DNA from: Achromobacter sp. AONIH1
Lineage (GTDB): Bacteria; Pseudomonadota; Gammaproteobacteria; Burkholderiales; Burkholderiaceae_B
Direction of reading: 5' to 3'
Assembly (NCBI RefSeq): GCF_002902905.1
Contig: NZ_CP026124.1
Coordinates: 6,014,001 to 6,078,000, forward strand
Length of the DNA: 64,000 nt
Under the pieces are notes generated by a model that saw only the letters and a list, made by a program, of their open reading frames with translations, did no database searches and was not told the DNA's origin. The position numbers and the translations under genes were made by a program. This document shows, piece by piece, positions 54,446 to 64,000 of the stretch; the stretch's first letter is position 1, and each line of letters starts with the position of its first letter.

Positions 54446-54468
54446 CTGTCACATGAGGTATCTATAAT
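54446..54468 (+). promoter_or_regulatory. ppx promoter with a PHO half-site
   Basis: A perfect TATAAT (54463-54468) lies 34 bp upstream of the ppx ATG. CTGTCAC (54446-54452) ends exactly 10 nt before it, the same distance as in the pst and ppk promoters. No second half-site is seen 11 bp further upstream. Confidence 0.6.
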
Positions 54469-54501
54469 CGGGCCACTCTTACAGCCATCATCACGAGCCG
54501 C

Positions 54502-55989
54502 ATGGATCAACTTCTGGCCGCCGTGGACCTCGGGTCCAACAGCTTCCGCCTCTCCATCGGACGCATCGTCCAGCAAGACGGTACGCCCCAGATCTATCAG
54601 ATCGATCGTCTCAAGGAAACCGTCCGGCTGGCCGCCGGACTGGACACCGAAAAGCGCCTTGGCGACGAGGCCATCGAACGCGCCATCGCGGTGCTGGAAC
54701 GCTTCGGCGAACGCCTGCGCAGCTTCCACCCCAACCGCGTGCGCGCGGTGGCCACGAACACCTTCCGCGTCGCCCGCAACACCCGCGATTTCCTGCCTCG
54801 CGCCGAAGCCGCGCTGGGCTTTCCCATCGAAGTCATCGCTGGCCGCGAAGAAGCCCGCCTGATCTTTTCGGGCGTGGTCCATACCCTGCCCCCCTCGCCC
54901 AACAAGCGCCTGGTCATCGACATCGGCGGCGGCTCGACCGAGGTCATCATCGGCAAGGGCCATGAGCCCACGCTGATGTCCTCGCTGTACATGGGCTGCG
55001 TCAGCTACAGCCGCCAGTTCTTCTCGGACGGCGTGATCGACGCGCACCAGATGAAGCAGGCCGAGCTGGCCGCCCGCCGCGAGATCGAAGTGATCGCCAA
55101 GCAGTACCGCAAGACCGGCTGGAAGGAAGCCTACGGCTCGTCCGGCACGGCCAAGGCGCTGTTCGCCATCCTGACCGAAGGCGGCATGTCCGACCGCGGC
55201 ATCACGCGCGCCGGCCTGTCCAAGCTGAAGGATCGCATCGTCCGCGCCGGGCGCGTCGTGCCGTCGGAATTGCCCGGCATCAAGGTCGAGCGCGCCGACG
55301 TGCTGCCCGGCGGACTGGCCATCATGAGCGCGCTGTTCGACGAGCTGGGCATCGAGGTCATGCACACGGGCGACGGCGCACTGCGGCTGGGCGTGCTGTA
55401 CGACCTGCTGGGCCGCGACGTCGAGCACGACAAGCGCGACGAATCCGTGCGCCAGTTCATGAAGCGCTATCACGTGGACGCGAACCAGGCCCGCCGCGTG
55501 CATCACGCCGCGCTCTCGCTGTTCGACGCCATGATGCCCGAAGGCGCCGAACGCGCCGAGCTGCGCACCGCGCTGGGCTGGGCCGCCGACCTGCATGAAG
55601 TGGGCCTGTCGATCGCGCACAACGCGTACCACAAGCACACTGCCTACGTGCTGGAAAACGCCGACATGCCGGGCTTCTCGCGCGCCGACCAGCAGCTGCT
55701 GGCGCTGCTGGCGCTGGGCCACCAGGGCAAGCTGAGCAAGCTGGAGCCGCTGGTGCGCAACCACGCCCAATGGACCGCCATCCTCAGCCTGCGCCTGGCC
55801 GTGCTGCTGTTCCGCCGCCGCGGCGAGATCGAGCCGCTGCCGCTGACCGCGTCGGTGCGCGGCGACTCCATCGTCGTGCGCGTGAACAAGGAATGGCTGG
55901 CCCAGCACCCTCTCAGCGATTTCACGCTGCGCGCCGAGGAAGCCGAATGGTCCAAGGTGGGCTTTTCGTTCCAGGTGCTGGAGTTCTGA
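54502..55989 (+). CDS. ppx: Exopolyphosphatase (Ppx/GppA family)
   Basis: A 495-aa enzyme that removes terminal phosphates from polyphosphate. The actin-like ATPase-fold motifs are AAVDLGSNSFRLSIGRI (phosphate 1), LVIDIGGGSTEVIIG (phosphate 2) and EAYGSSGTAKAL. The C-terminal part (from about residue 310) has the HD-like helical domain with HHAALSLFDAM and LHEVGLSIAHNAYHKHTAYVLEN. A GppA (pppGpp hydrolase) role cannot be excluded, but the position beside ppk supports Ppx. Confidence 0.93.
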   Translation: MDQLLAAVDLGSNSFRLSIGRIVQQDGTPQIYQIDRLKETVRLAAGLDTEKRLGDEAIERAIAVLERFGERLRSFHPNRVRAVATNTFRVARNTRDFLPRAEAALGFPIEVIAGREEARLIFSGVVHTLPPSPNKRLVIDIGGGSTEVIIGKGHEPTLMSSLYMGCVSYSRQFFSDGVIDAHQMKQAELAARREIEVIAKQYRKTGWKEAYGSSGTAKALFAILTEGGMSDRGITRAGLSKLKDRIVRAGRVVPSELPGIKVERADVLPGGLAIMSALFDELGIEVMHTGDGALRLGVLYDLLGRDVEHDKRDESVRQFMKRYHVDANQARRVHHAALSLFDAMMPEGAERAELRTALGWAADLHEVGLSIAHNAYHKHTAYVLENADMPGFSRADQQLLALLALGHQGKLSKLEPLVRNHAQWTAILSLRLAVLLFRRRGEIEPLPLTASVRGDSIVVRVNKEWLAQHPLSDFTLRAEEAEWSKVGFSFQVLEF

Positions 55990-56018
55990 CGGCGACCGCG
56001 CCCGGCTTCGCGCTTCCG

Positions 56019-56047
56019 ACGCCCCCGGTCTTGGGGGCGTTTCTTTT
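56019..56047 (+). terminator. Intrinsic terminator of ppx
   Basis: ACGCCCCC (56019-56026) pairs with GGGGGCGT (56033-56040) around a 6-nt loop, followed by TTCTTTT. It lies 30 bp after the ppx stop. Confidence 0.85.
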
Positions 56048-56107
56048 CCATTCTTGAACGCGAAGGATCGGGCGAGCCCGGAACCGCCGGCCAGCCTATG
56101 AAAAAAA

Positions 56108-56144
56108 CCAGCGTGGCGCTTGCGCGGCACGCTGGCTTTTTTTT
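56108..56144. terminator. Bidirectional terminator between ppx and the olsB-like unit
   Basis: CCAGCGTG (56108-56115) pairs with CACGCTGG (56128-56135). C plus T8 follows on the plus strand, and an A7 tract (56101-56107) supplies the T-tract on the minus strand. It ends the olsB/36-codon ORF transcript and backs up the ppx terminator. Confidence 0.88.
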
Positions 56145-56152
56145 CAAGCGGA

Positions 56153-56263
56153 TCAAAAAGGCGACAAGTCCGTCTGCCTTTCCAGACGCCGCAATTCCTG
56201 ACGCAAAGGCCGCGTGGCCCGCCGTATCAGTTTGATCTTCATACGACGGAACAGGCGGCGCAT
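56153..56263 (-). CDS. 36-aa strongly basic small protein coupled to the OlsB-like gene
   Basis: An intact ATG-to-TGA frame of 36 codons starts 2 bp after the stop of the OlsB-like gene and ends 8 bp before a strong terminator. The peptide has 11 Arg and 2 Lys against 3 acidic residues, begins MRRLFRRMKIKLIRRATR, and can be drawn as an amphipathic helix. The spacing implies translational coupling with the acyltransferase. I do not recognise the family. It could bind membranes, lipid or RNA, or be a chance frame; its tight fit between stop and terminator favours a real gene. Confidence 0.5.
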   Translation of the reverse strand: MRRLFRRMKIKLIRRATRPLRQELRRLERQTDLSPF

Positions 56264-56265
56264 GA

Positions 56266-57069
56266 TCAGCGCTGCCCGGTCGGGGCGGGTTGATCGAGGC
56301 CGAAGTGGCGGCGATAGCGCTCGTCCATGCCGTCCATCTTCAGCAGCACCGGGAAGTCGGCGGCGTTGAAATCCGGATCCCAGGCAGGCTGGCCGCAGAC
56401 GCGCGCGCCCAGTTTCAGGTAGCCCTTGATCAGCGGCGGCACGCGGGCCGGCAGCGTGCTGTTGAGCTTTTCCACCGGGTAGCGGTGCAGCGGCTCGACA
56501 TACGGCTCATCGCCCTGCGGCAGCTGCTTGGAGATGGTGCGCCACACTTCGGCGGCGGTGACGCCGTCGTCGCGCAGGCTGACGCTGGCGCAGCCCAGCA
56601 CGTACTGGTAGCCGCCACGGCGCAGGTACTCGGCCAGGCCGGACCACAGCAGCATGATGACGGTGCCGTTGCGATAGTCGGCGTGCGTGCACGAGCGGCC
56701 GACTTCCACCAGCTCGTCGCGGATCGGACCCAGGCCCGAGAGATCGAATTCGGATTCGGAGTAGTAGCCGCCGGCCTCCCGGGCTTTTTCCGGGGTCAGG
56801 ATGCGGTATGTACCCACCACACGGCCGGCGTCGAGTTCGCGAACCATCAGATGTTCGCAAAACGGGTCGAAGCGATCATGCTCGACACCGTCCTGGGCAT
56901 CGGGAAAGACCGCGCCCATATCCTCTGTGAAGACGTCGTAGCGCAGACGTTGGATCTGCTCGATTTCGTCTGCCGTGCGCGCCAGGCCGACCACCAGCAC
57001 CTTGGGGGCGGGGCCCGTCCACGGTTCGGCGGCATTACGGCTTGGGTTGATGCGTGCTAGTTCCAGCAT
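56266..57069 (-). CDS. olsB: OlsB-like GNAT N-acyltransferase
   Basis: A 267-aa protein of the hemolysin-like/OlsB acyltransferase group, which attaches a 3-hydroxy fatty acid to ornithine in the first step of ornithine-lipid synthesis. LRYDVFTEDMGAVFPDAQDGVEHDRFDPFCEHLMV, VGTYRILTPEKAREAGGYYSESEFDLSGL and VEVGRSCTHADYRNGTVIMLLWSGLAEYL are conserved blocks of the family. OlsA is not adjacent, so the substrate is inferred. The gene is followed within 2 bp by a 36-codon ORF and then a terminator. No PHO box was found upstream. Confidence 0.8.
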   Translation of the reverse strand: MLELARINPSRNAAEPWTGPAPKVLVVGLARTADEIEQIQRLRYDVFTEDMGAVFPDAQDGVEHDRFDPFCEHLMVRELDAGRVVGTYRILTPEKAREAGGYYSESEFDLSGLGPIRDELVEVGRSCTHADYRNGTVIMLLWSGLAEYLRRGGYQYVLGCASVSLRDDGVTAAEVWRTISKQLPQGDEPYVEPLHRYPVEKLNSTLPARVPPLIKGYLKLGARVCGQPAWDPDFNAADFPVLLKMDGMDERYRRHFGLDQPAPTGQR

Positions 57070-57221
57070 TGCGCGAAGCTCCCAGAGAGTCCGGTCAGTT
57101 TGGACGCCCTGTATGTCAAAGACTTGACCAATATGTTACGTGACTATGAAGTTTAGTTCGGAGCAGATAGACGGTATTTCCGCAAAGCTCAACAAAACTT
57201 TACAAATCAATACGCGGAAAC

Positions 57222-57261
57222 AACAAAGAAGGGCCACCCGCCGTCATGCGGCGGATGGCCC
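57222..57261 (-). terminator. Intrinsic terminator of the ftsH-folP-glmM unit
   Basis: GGGCCACCCGCCG (57231-57243) pairs with CGGCGGATGGCCC (57249-57261) over 13 bp with one G-T pair in the RNA, loop TCATG. On the minus strand it is followed by TTCTTTGTTG. It lies 22 bp past the glmM stop. Confidence 0.85.
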
Positions 57262-57282
57262 TGCCCGGGCGCCCGAGCGGAA

Positions 57283-58626
57283 TCACCCCAGGCTGGCCGC
57301 GAGCTTCTCGGCGCTGGACACGGCCAGCGCCTCGTCTTCGGCTTCCACCATCAGGCGCAGCTTGGGCTCGGTGCCCGAGGCGCGGATCAGGATCCGGCCA
57401 CGGCCCGCAAGCTCGGCCTCGACCGACTGGCGCGCGGCCGACAGGCCGGCATGGGTCTTCCAGTCCTGACCCGGCGCCAGCGGCACGTTGATCATCTTCT
57501 GCGGATACATGCGCAGCTCGCCCAGCCATTCGGACATGGTGGCCTGGTTGCGGCGCAGCGCGGTCAGCACCTGCAAGGCGGCGATGATGCCGTCGCCCGT
57601 CGTATGGCAGTCCAGGCACAGCAGGTGGCCGGAGCTTTCGCCGCCATAGAGCCAGCCGCGATTCTGCATCTGCTCCAGCACATAGCGGTCGCCGACGTTG
57701 GCGCGCTCGAAGCCCACGCCCAGGCGCTGCATCTCGCGCTCGAAACCGAAGTTGGTCATCAGGGTGCCAACCACGCCGTCGACCTTGCCGCGCTGCATGC
57801 GCTCGCGCACGATGGCGTACAGGAGTTCATCGCCGTTGTAGATGCGGCCGTCGCCATCGACCATCTGCAGGCGATCGGCGTCGCCGTCCAGCGCGATGCC
57901 GACCTGGGCGCCACGGGCCTGCACCTCGCGCGCCAGCAGCTCGGGATGCAGCGCGCCCACGCCCTTGTTGATGTTGAAGCCGTCCGGATGCACGCCGATG
58001 GCGTGCACCTCGGCGCCCAGCTCGCGGAACACGTGCGGCGCGATGTTGTAGGCGGCGCCGTGGGCGGCGTCGACCACGATGGACATGCCGTTCAGGTCCA
58101 GGTCGTTGGGGAAGGTGCTCTTGCAGAATTCGATGTAGCGGCCCTGCGCGTCGGACATGCGGCGGGCGCGGCCCAACCCCTCGGACCCGACACAGCCCAG
58201 CGGCTCGTCCAGCGCGGCCTCGATATCTGCCTCGATGTCGTCGGGCAGCTTCATGCCCTGCGCCGAGAAGAACTTGATGCCGTTGTCCTGGTAGGGATTG
58301 TGCGAGGCGCTGATGACGATGCCCGCCACCAGGCGCAGCGCACGGGTCAGGTAGGCGACGGCCGGCGTCGGGATGGGGCCGGCCAGCAGCACGTCGATGC
58401 CCGCCGCCGACAGCCCGGCTTCCAGGGCGGATTCCAGCATGTAGCCCGAGATGCGCGTGTCCTTGCCGATCACCACCTGCGGGCGGCTGCCGCCGCGCAC
58501 CGCGTGTTCACGGGCCAGCACGCGCCCGGCGGCGTAACCCAGGCGCAGCGCGAATTCCGCGTTGATCACCGGGCCGCCGACTTCGCCGCGAACCCCGTCG
58601 GTACCAAAATACTTGCGTCGAATCAT
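57283..58626 (-). CDS. glmM: Phosphoglucosamine mutase
   Basis: A 447-aa enzyme converting glucosamine-6-phosphate to glucosamine-1-phosphate for peptidoglycan and [18 protein letters not shown] is the N-terminal signature, Ser108 in [13 protein letters not shown] is the phosphorylated catalytic residue, [14 protein letters not shown] is the Mg site and [10 protein letters not shown] the sugar loop. The start is ATG 58626, overlapping the folP stop (ATGA); a TTG six bases upstream is less likely. It is the last gene of the ftsH-folP-glmM unit. Confidence 0.97.
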   Translation of the reverse strand: MIRRKYFGTDGVRGEVGGPVINAEFALRLGYAAGRVLAREHAVRGGSRPQVVIGKDTRISGYMLESALEAGLSAAGIDVLLAGPIPTPAVAYLTRALRLVAGIVISASHNPYQDNGIKFFSAQGMKLPDDIEADIEAALDEPLGCVGSEGLGRARRMSDAQGRYIEFCKSTFPNDLDLNGMSIVVDAAHGAAYNIAPHVFRELGAEVHAIGVHPDGFNINKGVGALHPELLAREVQARGAQVGIALDGDADRLQMVDGDGRIYNGDELLYAIVRERMQRGKVDGVVGTLMTNFGFEREMQRLGVGFERANVGDRYVLEQMQNRGWLYGGESSGHLLCLDCHTTGDGIIAALQVLTALRRNQATMSEWLGELRMYPQKMINVPLAPGQDWKTHAGLSAARQSVEAELAGRGRILIRASGTEPKLRLMVEAEDEALAVSSAEKLAASLG

Positions 58627-59468
58627 GAACAAATTGCTCCTTGTTCAGCCGCCTGCCAGACCTTCAGCGCGTCGACCGTGGCGGCCACATCGTGCACCCG
58701 CACGATGGACGCGCCACGCGCCACGCAGGCCAGGGCGGCGGCAATGCTGCCGGGCAGCCGGTCGTCGACGGACCGGCCGGTGGCCTGCCCGATCATGTTC
58801 TTGCGCGACAGGCCGATCAGCAGCGGATAGCTGGAACTGCGCAGGCTGGACAACCGGCGCAGCAGTTGGAAGTTCTGGTCCGCCGTCTTGCCGAAGCCGA
58901 AGCCCGGATCCAGCACGATGCGGCGGGGGTCCACCCAGGCGGCGCGCAGCTTCTGCGCGCGCGATCCCAGGAACAGGCCGATCTCGCCGATCAGGTCGGT
59001 GTACTCGGGCGGGCTGGCCTGCATGGTGCGCGGCTCTCCCTTCATGTGCATCACGCACAACCCGCAGCGCGACTGCGCCACCGCCTCGATGGCGCCGGGC
59101 TGCCGGAAGCCGTAGATGTCGTTGATCATGTCGGCGCCGGCATCCAGCACGGCGCGCATGACTTCGGGCTTGAAGGTGTCGATCGACAGGGGCACGCCGC
59201 AATCGCGCAGCGCCTCGATCACCGGCAGCAGGCGCGCCAGCTCGTCGGCGGCCGAGACGGGCTCGGCGCCGGGGCGGGTGGATTCCCCGCCCAGGTCCAG
59301 GATGTGCGCGCCTTCGGCGATCAGGCCACGCGCGTGCGCCACCGCCGAGTCGGTGTCGTCATGCCGGCCGCCATCGGAAAAGGAATCCGGCGTGACATTG
59401 ACGATACCCATGACAAGCGGGCGCTCGAGATCGAACTCGAAGCGCCCGCAAAGAAAGTTATTCGCCAT
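58623..59468 (-). CDS. folP: Dihydropteroate synthase
   Basis: A 281-aa folate-pathway enzyme joining p-aminobenzoate to 7,8-dihydropterin pyrophosphate; the target of sulfonamides. [18 protein letters not shown] and [18 protein letters not shown] are the two signature loops, and [13 protein letters not shown] and GLSRKNMIG complete the active site. It lies 18 bp after ftsH and overlaps glmM by 4 bp, the usual ftsH-folP-glmM order. Confidence 0.97.
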   Translation of the reverse strand: MANNFLCGRFEFDLERPLVMGIVNVTPDSFSDGGRHDDTDSAVAHARGLIAEGAHILDLGGESTRPGAEPVSAADELARLLPVIEALRDCGVPLSIDTFKPEVMRAVLDAGADMINDIYGFRQPGAIEAVAQSRCGLCVMHMKGEPRTMQASPPEYTDLIGEIGLFLGSRAQKLRAAWVDPRRIVLDPGFGFGKTADQNFQLLRRLSSLRSSSYPLLIGLSRKNMIGQATGRSVDDRLPGSIAAALACVARGASIVRVHDVAATVDALKVWQAAEQGAICS

Positions 59469-59486
59469 GACTCAGTATGGCAAACC

Positions 59487-61385
<1,899 letters not shown>

Positions 61386-61586
61386 GGTCGATCTCCTGCT
61401 TTCGATTCCGACCGGCGACTGCGCACCCGCGTATGGCACAGTCACAAGTATGTCAATAGCCCATTCTACCCTGACGGACTGCGTTGCGTCCTGGGAGGCC
61501 TGGGAGCCGTAGGGTTACGTCTGATTCGAGGTTTTTCCGGTCGCTGTCTCGCTGGCCAGTCCAGGGGCTGGCCGTGGTTTTGTGGC

Positions 61587-61607
61587 GCCGGAGCGCCAGG
61601 CTCCGGC
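61587..61607 (-). terminator. Hairpin after rlmE, possible terminator
   Basis: GCCGGAGC (61587-61594) and GCTCCGGC (61600-61607) form a perfect 8-bp stem around GCCAG, 5 bp past the rlmE stop. The minus strand continues GCCACAAAACC, with no T-tract, so read-through into ftsH is likely. Confidence 0.45.
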
Positions 61608-61611
61608 AGGG

Positions 61612-62244
61612 CTACTTCAGATCACGGGCGACCAGAAAGGTTTCCGAGGACTTGTCCCGGGACGCCTTCGGCTTGCGCTCGACCACCCGCTTGAAGCGCT
61701 GCTTGAAGGACTGCACGATCTGCGAAAAGCCGCTGCCGTGGAAAGCCTTGACGATCAGCACCCCGTTGGGCTTGAGATGGGCGCAGGAAAACTCCATCGC
61801 CAGCTCGCAGACATGCTGGATGCGCGCGGCGTCCGCGATGCCTACCCCGGACAAGTTGGGGGCCATGTCGGAAATAACAAGATCCACGGCGCGGGATCCC
61901 ACCATTTCCTCCAATTGTTTCAGGACTTCGTCCTCGCGGAAGTCGCCCTGGATGAATTCCACCCCCGCCACGGGCTCCATGGGCAGGATGTCCAGGGCGA
62001 TGATGCGCCCGTCCACGATCCCGCCCGGCCCCGCCAGGCGCTCGCGCGCGACCTGGGACCAGCTGCCGGGCGCCGAGCCCAGGTCGACCACCAGGTCGCC
62101 GCGGCGCATCAGCTTTTCGGTGTCCAGGATCTCTATGAGCTTGAACGCCGCCCGGGCCCGATAGCCCTTCTGTTGCGCCAGCTTCACATAGGGATCGTTG
62201 ATGTGCTGGTGAATCCAGTCTTTGGAGAATTTATTTTTGGCCAT
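61612..62244 (-). CDS. rlmE: 23S rRNA 2'-O-methyltransferase RlmE
   Basis: A 210-aa methyltransferase (FtsJ/RrmJ) that modifies U2552 of 23S r[30 protein letters not shown] is the N-terminal motif (Lys of the catalytic K-D-K-E set near its middle), [16 protein letters not shown] is the SAM site, [14 protein letters not shown] holds the Asp and [14 protein letters not shown] the second Lys. It is divergent from yhbY, with only 18 bp between the two start codons. ftsH follows 226 bp downstream. Confidence 0.96.
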   Translation of the reverse strand: MAKNKFSKDWIHQHINDPYVKLAQQKGYRARAAFKLIEILDTEKLMRRGDLVVDLGSAPGSWSQVARERLAGPGGIVDGRIIALDILPMEPVAGVEFIQGDFREDEVLKQLEEMVGSRAVDLVISDMAPNLSGVGIADAARIQHVCELAMEFSCAHLKPNGVLIVKAFHGSGFSQIVQSFKQRFKRVVERKPKASRDKSSETFLVARDLK

Positions 62245-62262
62245 TACCGTACAATTCCACGC

Positions 62263-62868
62263 ATGCCTATATTAGAACTTACCTCTCGCGAGCGCAGCGA
62301 CCTTCGGTCCGCCGCTCACCCCCTGCGCCCCGTCGTCCTGATCGGCGACAACGGCCTGACCGAGGCCGTGCTCAAGGAAATCGACCGGGCGCTGACTTCC
62401 CATGGCCTGATCAAGGTCCGCGCCGGCGGTGACGATCGCGAGGCGCGCGAGGCCATGCTGTCGGAAATCTGCGACAAGCTGTCCTGCGCCCCGGTACACC
62501 ACCTGGGCAAGACGCTGATCCTGTTCCGCCAGCTGCCGGGCAACATCAAGCCCGCCGCACTGGCCGCCCTGGAGCCCGAACGTCCCGCCAAGCGCCGCGC
62601 CTCCGAGCCGCATACGCCCAAGAAGCTCGCCGCCGAAGGCAAGACGCTGTCCAAGCGCCCGGCGCGCCGGGCCGACCCGGACGAAGCCCCGGCCAAGCCG
62701 GCGCGCGTCCCGGCCAGCGAGCTCAACAAGAACGGCAAGCCCATGCGCCCGAGCACCCGCAAGGCATCCGGCAGCGCCCACGCGATTCCGCGCCGCGCGG
62801 GCAGCGCGCTCAGCCTGCGCGCCGGAGCCCGCAGCGGCACCAGCCGCCGCTCGTCGTCCAAGCGCTGA
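62263..62868 (+). CDS. yhbY: YhbY-type CRM RNA-binding protein with long basic tail
   Basis: A 201-aa protein. Residues 1-95 are the CRM domain ([51 protein letters not shown], with the GxxG-type loop), linked to large ribosomal subunit assembly. The domain alone is about 97 aa in E. coli YhbY. Here about 105 residues follow, rich in Lys/Arg/Pro/Ala ([36 protein letters not shown]), probably disordered and RNA-contacting. The ATG at 62263 starts the domain; a longer upstream frame overlaps rlmE and is not used. Its promoter must lie within rlmE. Confidence 0.92.
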   Translation: MPILELTSRERSDLRSAAHPLRPVVLIGDNGLTEAVLKEIDRALTSHGLIKVRAGGDDREAREAMLSEICDKLSCAPVHHLGKTLILFRQLPGNIKPAALAALEPERPAKRRASEPHTPKKLAAEGKTLSKRPARRADPDEAPAKPARVPASELNKNGKPMRPSTRKASGSAHAIPRRAGSALSLRAGARSGTSRRSSSKR

Positions 62869-62918
62869 GTCCGGAACAAGCAAAACCATCCGGCGCAGCG
62901 CCTGTTTGCGCCGGGACT

Positions 62919-62941
62919 GCCCCCGCCAGGGGGCTTTTTTT
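62919..62941 (+). terminator. Intrinsic terminator of yhbY
   Basis: GCCCCC (62919-62924), loop GCCA, GGGGGC (62929-62934), then T7 (62935-62941). It lies 50 bp after the yhbY stop. Confidence 0.88.
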
Positions 62942-63028
62942 CGTCTCGGGACCGCCCCGCGACGAAGTAGCCCTGGGCGCAGCGCCATCCAACACCGGGG
63001 TCGGGTCGGACGAGGAACCCGCGGCAAC

Positions 63029-63052
63029 AAAAACGGGCGCATTACGCGCCCG
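63029..63052 (-). terminator. Intrinsic terminator of greA
   Basis: CGGGCGC (63034-63040) and GCGCCCG (63046-63052) form a 7-bp stem around ATTAC. The minus strand continues with TTTTTG. It lies about 100 bp past the greA stop. Confidence 0.82.
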
Positions 63053-63150
63053 ATCCACCATAAGCGGTCCGCATGTTATCGCGGATTGCCGATGAACGTG
63101 AAGTTCAACCTATGGTGTTTTGATGGTCTACAGCTAAATGGGCAGCTGCG

Positions 63151-63627
63151 TCAGATGTAACGCACGCCCAGGACTTCATACTCGCGCACGCCGGCCGGGG
63201 CCAGGACCTCGACGACGTCGCCTTCGCTCTTGCCGATCAGCGCGCGGGCCACGGGGCTCGACACGGAGATCAGATTCGACTTGATGTCGGCTTCCACGTC
63301 GCCGACGATCTGGTAGGTCAGGCGGTCGCCCGAATCCAGGTCTTCGATATCGACGGTGGCGCCAAATACCGCCCGGCCTTCCGCGTCCAGCGAGGACGGG
63401 TCGATCAGGTGAGCGTTGGACAGCGTGCCTTCAAGCTCGGCAATGCGGCCCTCGATAAAGCCCTGACGCTCGCGCGCGGCGTCGTATTCGGCATTTTCCG
63501 ACAGATCGCCTTGCGCACGCGCTTCAGCGATGGCGTTGATAACGGCAGGACGTTCCACGGTTTTCAGCCGCTGGAGCTCTTCTTGCAAGCGCTCGGCCCC
63601 GCGCACGGTCAAAGGAATGGCAGACAT
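63151..63627 (-). CDS. greA: Transcription elongation factor GreA
   Basis: A 158-aa factor, exactly the usual length. It enters the RNA polymerase secondary channel and stimulates cleavage of backtracked RNA. The N-terminal coiled coil (residues about 10-75) carries [27 protein letters not shown], with the acidic D-x-x-E tip. The C-terminal FKBP-like domain has [21 protein letters not shown] and [18 protein letters not shown]. The ATG at 63627 starts this family pattern. Confidence 0.97.
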   Translation of the reverse strand: MSAIPLTVRGAERLQEELQRLKTVERPAVINAIAEARAQGDLSENAEYDAARERQGFIEGRIAELEGTLSNAHLIDPSSLDAEGRAVFGATVDIEDLDSGDRLTYQIVGDVEADIKSNLISVSSPVARALIGKSEGDVVEVLAPAGVREYEVLGVRYI

Positions 63628-64000
63628 GTCGTTTCCCAAACAAAAGTAGAAAACGCCCCCGACGGAGCGTTCTCGGTGTGAAGGCCGTAGGCCTGTCTCT
63701 CGCGCCGCCGTTGCTGCGTGGCGACTGTTGCGGGACGGCGGGATCAGGGAAGGCGCAAGGCTGAACCCGATCGGTTTCCCCTTTGCCCGCTCTGATCGGC
63801 CGGCCGGCGAGGCGGCGGGCTGCGACCAAAACAAAACCCCGGCTCGGGTCGGAACCGGGGCAATCAAGGTCATATTGTGGTCAAAGTTCGGACGAATTGC
63901 AAGCCGCCGGAAAAACCGTCGTTTTCCGCGCATTTCGCCGCCGTAACCCGCGAGAAACCGGCGTTTCCACGCAAGAAACCGCCAGATGCGGGCTGTGCCA
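63628..64000. other. Intergenic region upstream of greA to the window end
   Basis: No supported gene is seen in these 373 bp. A terminator for an off-window minus-strand gene lies at 63829-63860. The part next to greA should hold its promoter, but no clear -35/-10 pair was found. The last 100 bp have frames without recognisable protein similarity. Confidence 0.6.
63829..63860 (-). terminator. Intrinsic terminator of an off-window gene upstream of greA
   Basis: CCCCGG (63837-63842) and CCGGGG (63855-63860) form a stem with a 12-nt loop. The minus strand then reads TTTTGTTTTGG. It ends transcription entering from the right edge, perhaps carB, which precedes greA in related genomes (inference). 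Confidence 0.7.

Noticed and set aside
57111..57126. GTCAA-AGAC-TTGAC considered as a PHO box for the OlsB-like gene
   Set aside because: It is an inverted repeat, not the tandem repeat of a PHO box, and matches only poorly.
63092..63160. 22-codon frame starting at ATG 63092
   Set aside because: Overlaps the 3' end of greA on the opposite strand, no ribosome site and no family pattern.

Overview
The window is about 64 kb of very GC-rich bacterial chromosome. It most likely comes from a betaproteobacterium of the Alcaligenaceae (Achromobacter- or Bordetella-like). That placement is an inference from the GC content, many LysR regulators with ABC/MFS uptake operons, a classical autotransporter, and the core order greA / yhbY-rlmE / ftsH-folP-glmM / olsB / ppx-ppk / pstSCAB. 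I see no insertion sequence, integrase, rRNA or CRISPR array. One tRNA (Pro, anticodon TGG) is present.

Region 1 (1-5936): the end of an ECF sigma factor, its RskA-like anti-sigma factor and a secreted fasciclin (FAS1) protein form a SigK-type surface-protein module. A periplasmic TPR protein, a DUF1275 membrane protein, a GNAT acetyltransferase and an aldo/keto reductase divergent from an AraC regulator follow. Region 2 (6014-12869): eight co-directional genes run from a D-serine-dehydratase-like PLP enzyme through a polar amino-acid ABC importer, a RidA protein and a DoeB-like M14 deacylase to a LacI regulator. Two LacI-type operators precede the first gene. The set reads as a pathway for importing, deacylating and deaminating an (N-acyl) amino acid, possibly of D configuration. 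Region 3 (12961-20820): a LysR/isochorismatase pair, a sterol-desaturase-family protein, a small YdcH protein, a LysE exporter and a 1114-aa autotransporter.

Region 4 (20873-34658) is the most distinctive accessory block. It holds an Ntn-type C45 acyltransferase/peptidase, two paralogous oligopeptide-type binding proteins, one Dpp/Opp permease-ATPase set, an alpha/beta hydrolase, GntR and AsnC regulators and an ornithine-cyclodeaminase-family enzyme. Four intergenic copies of the palindrome TTGGCGCCAA tie these genes into an apparent local regulon. A LysR/MFS pair sits inside the block without this site.

Region 5 (34961-47966): a glycosyltransferase-like protein, a divergent EAL / GGDEF pair for c-di-GMP turnover, an MFS transporter, tRNA-Pro, a four-gene catabolic operon (hydrolase, MHS transporter, two SDRs) divergent from a LysR gene, and an unusual 640-aa proline-rich leucine-rich-repeat protein. 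The LRR gene lies beside a gene remnant and a 13-bp inverted repeat. Region 6 (48037-55989): pstSCAB, ppk and ppx, for phosphate uptake and polyphosphate metabolism. The pstS and ppk promoters carry PHO-box-like repeats and ppx has one half-site, all at the same distance from the -10. Region 7 (56108-64000): a new 36-codon basic ORF coupled to an OlsB-like acyltransferase, then glmM, folP, ftsH (TTG start), rlmE, yhbY and greA.

All functions are assigned by reading motifs and overall similarity by eye. No database search was run.
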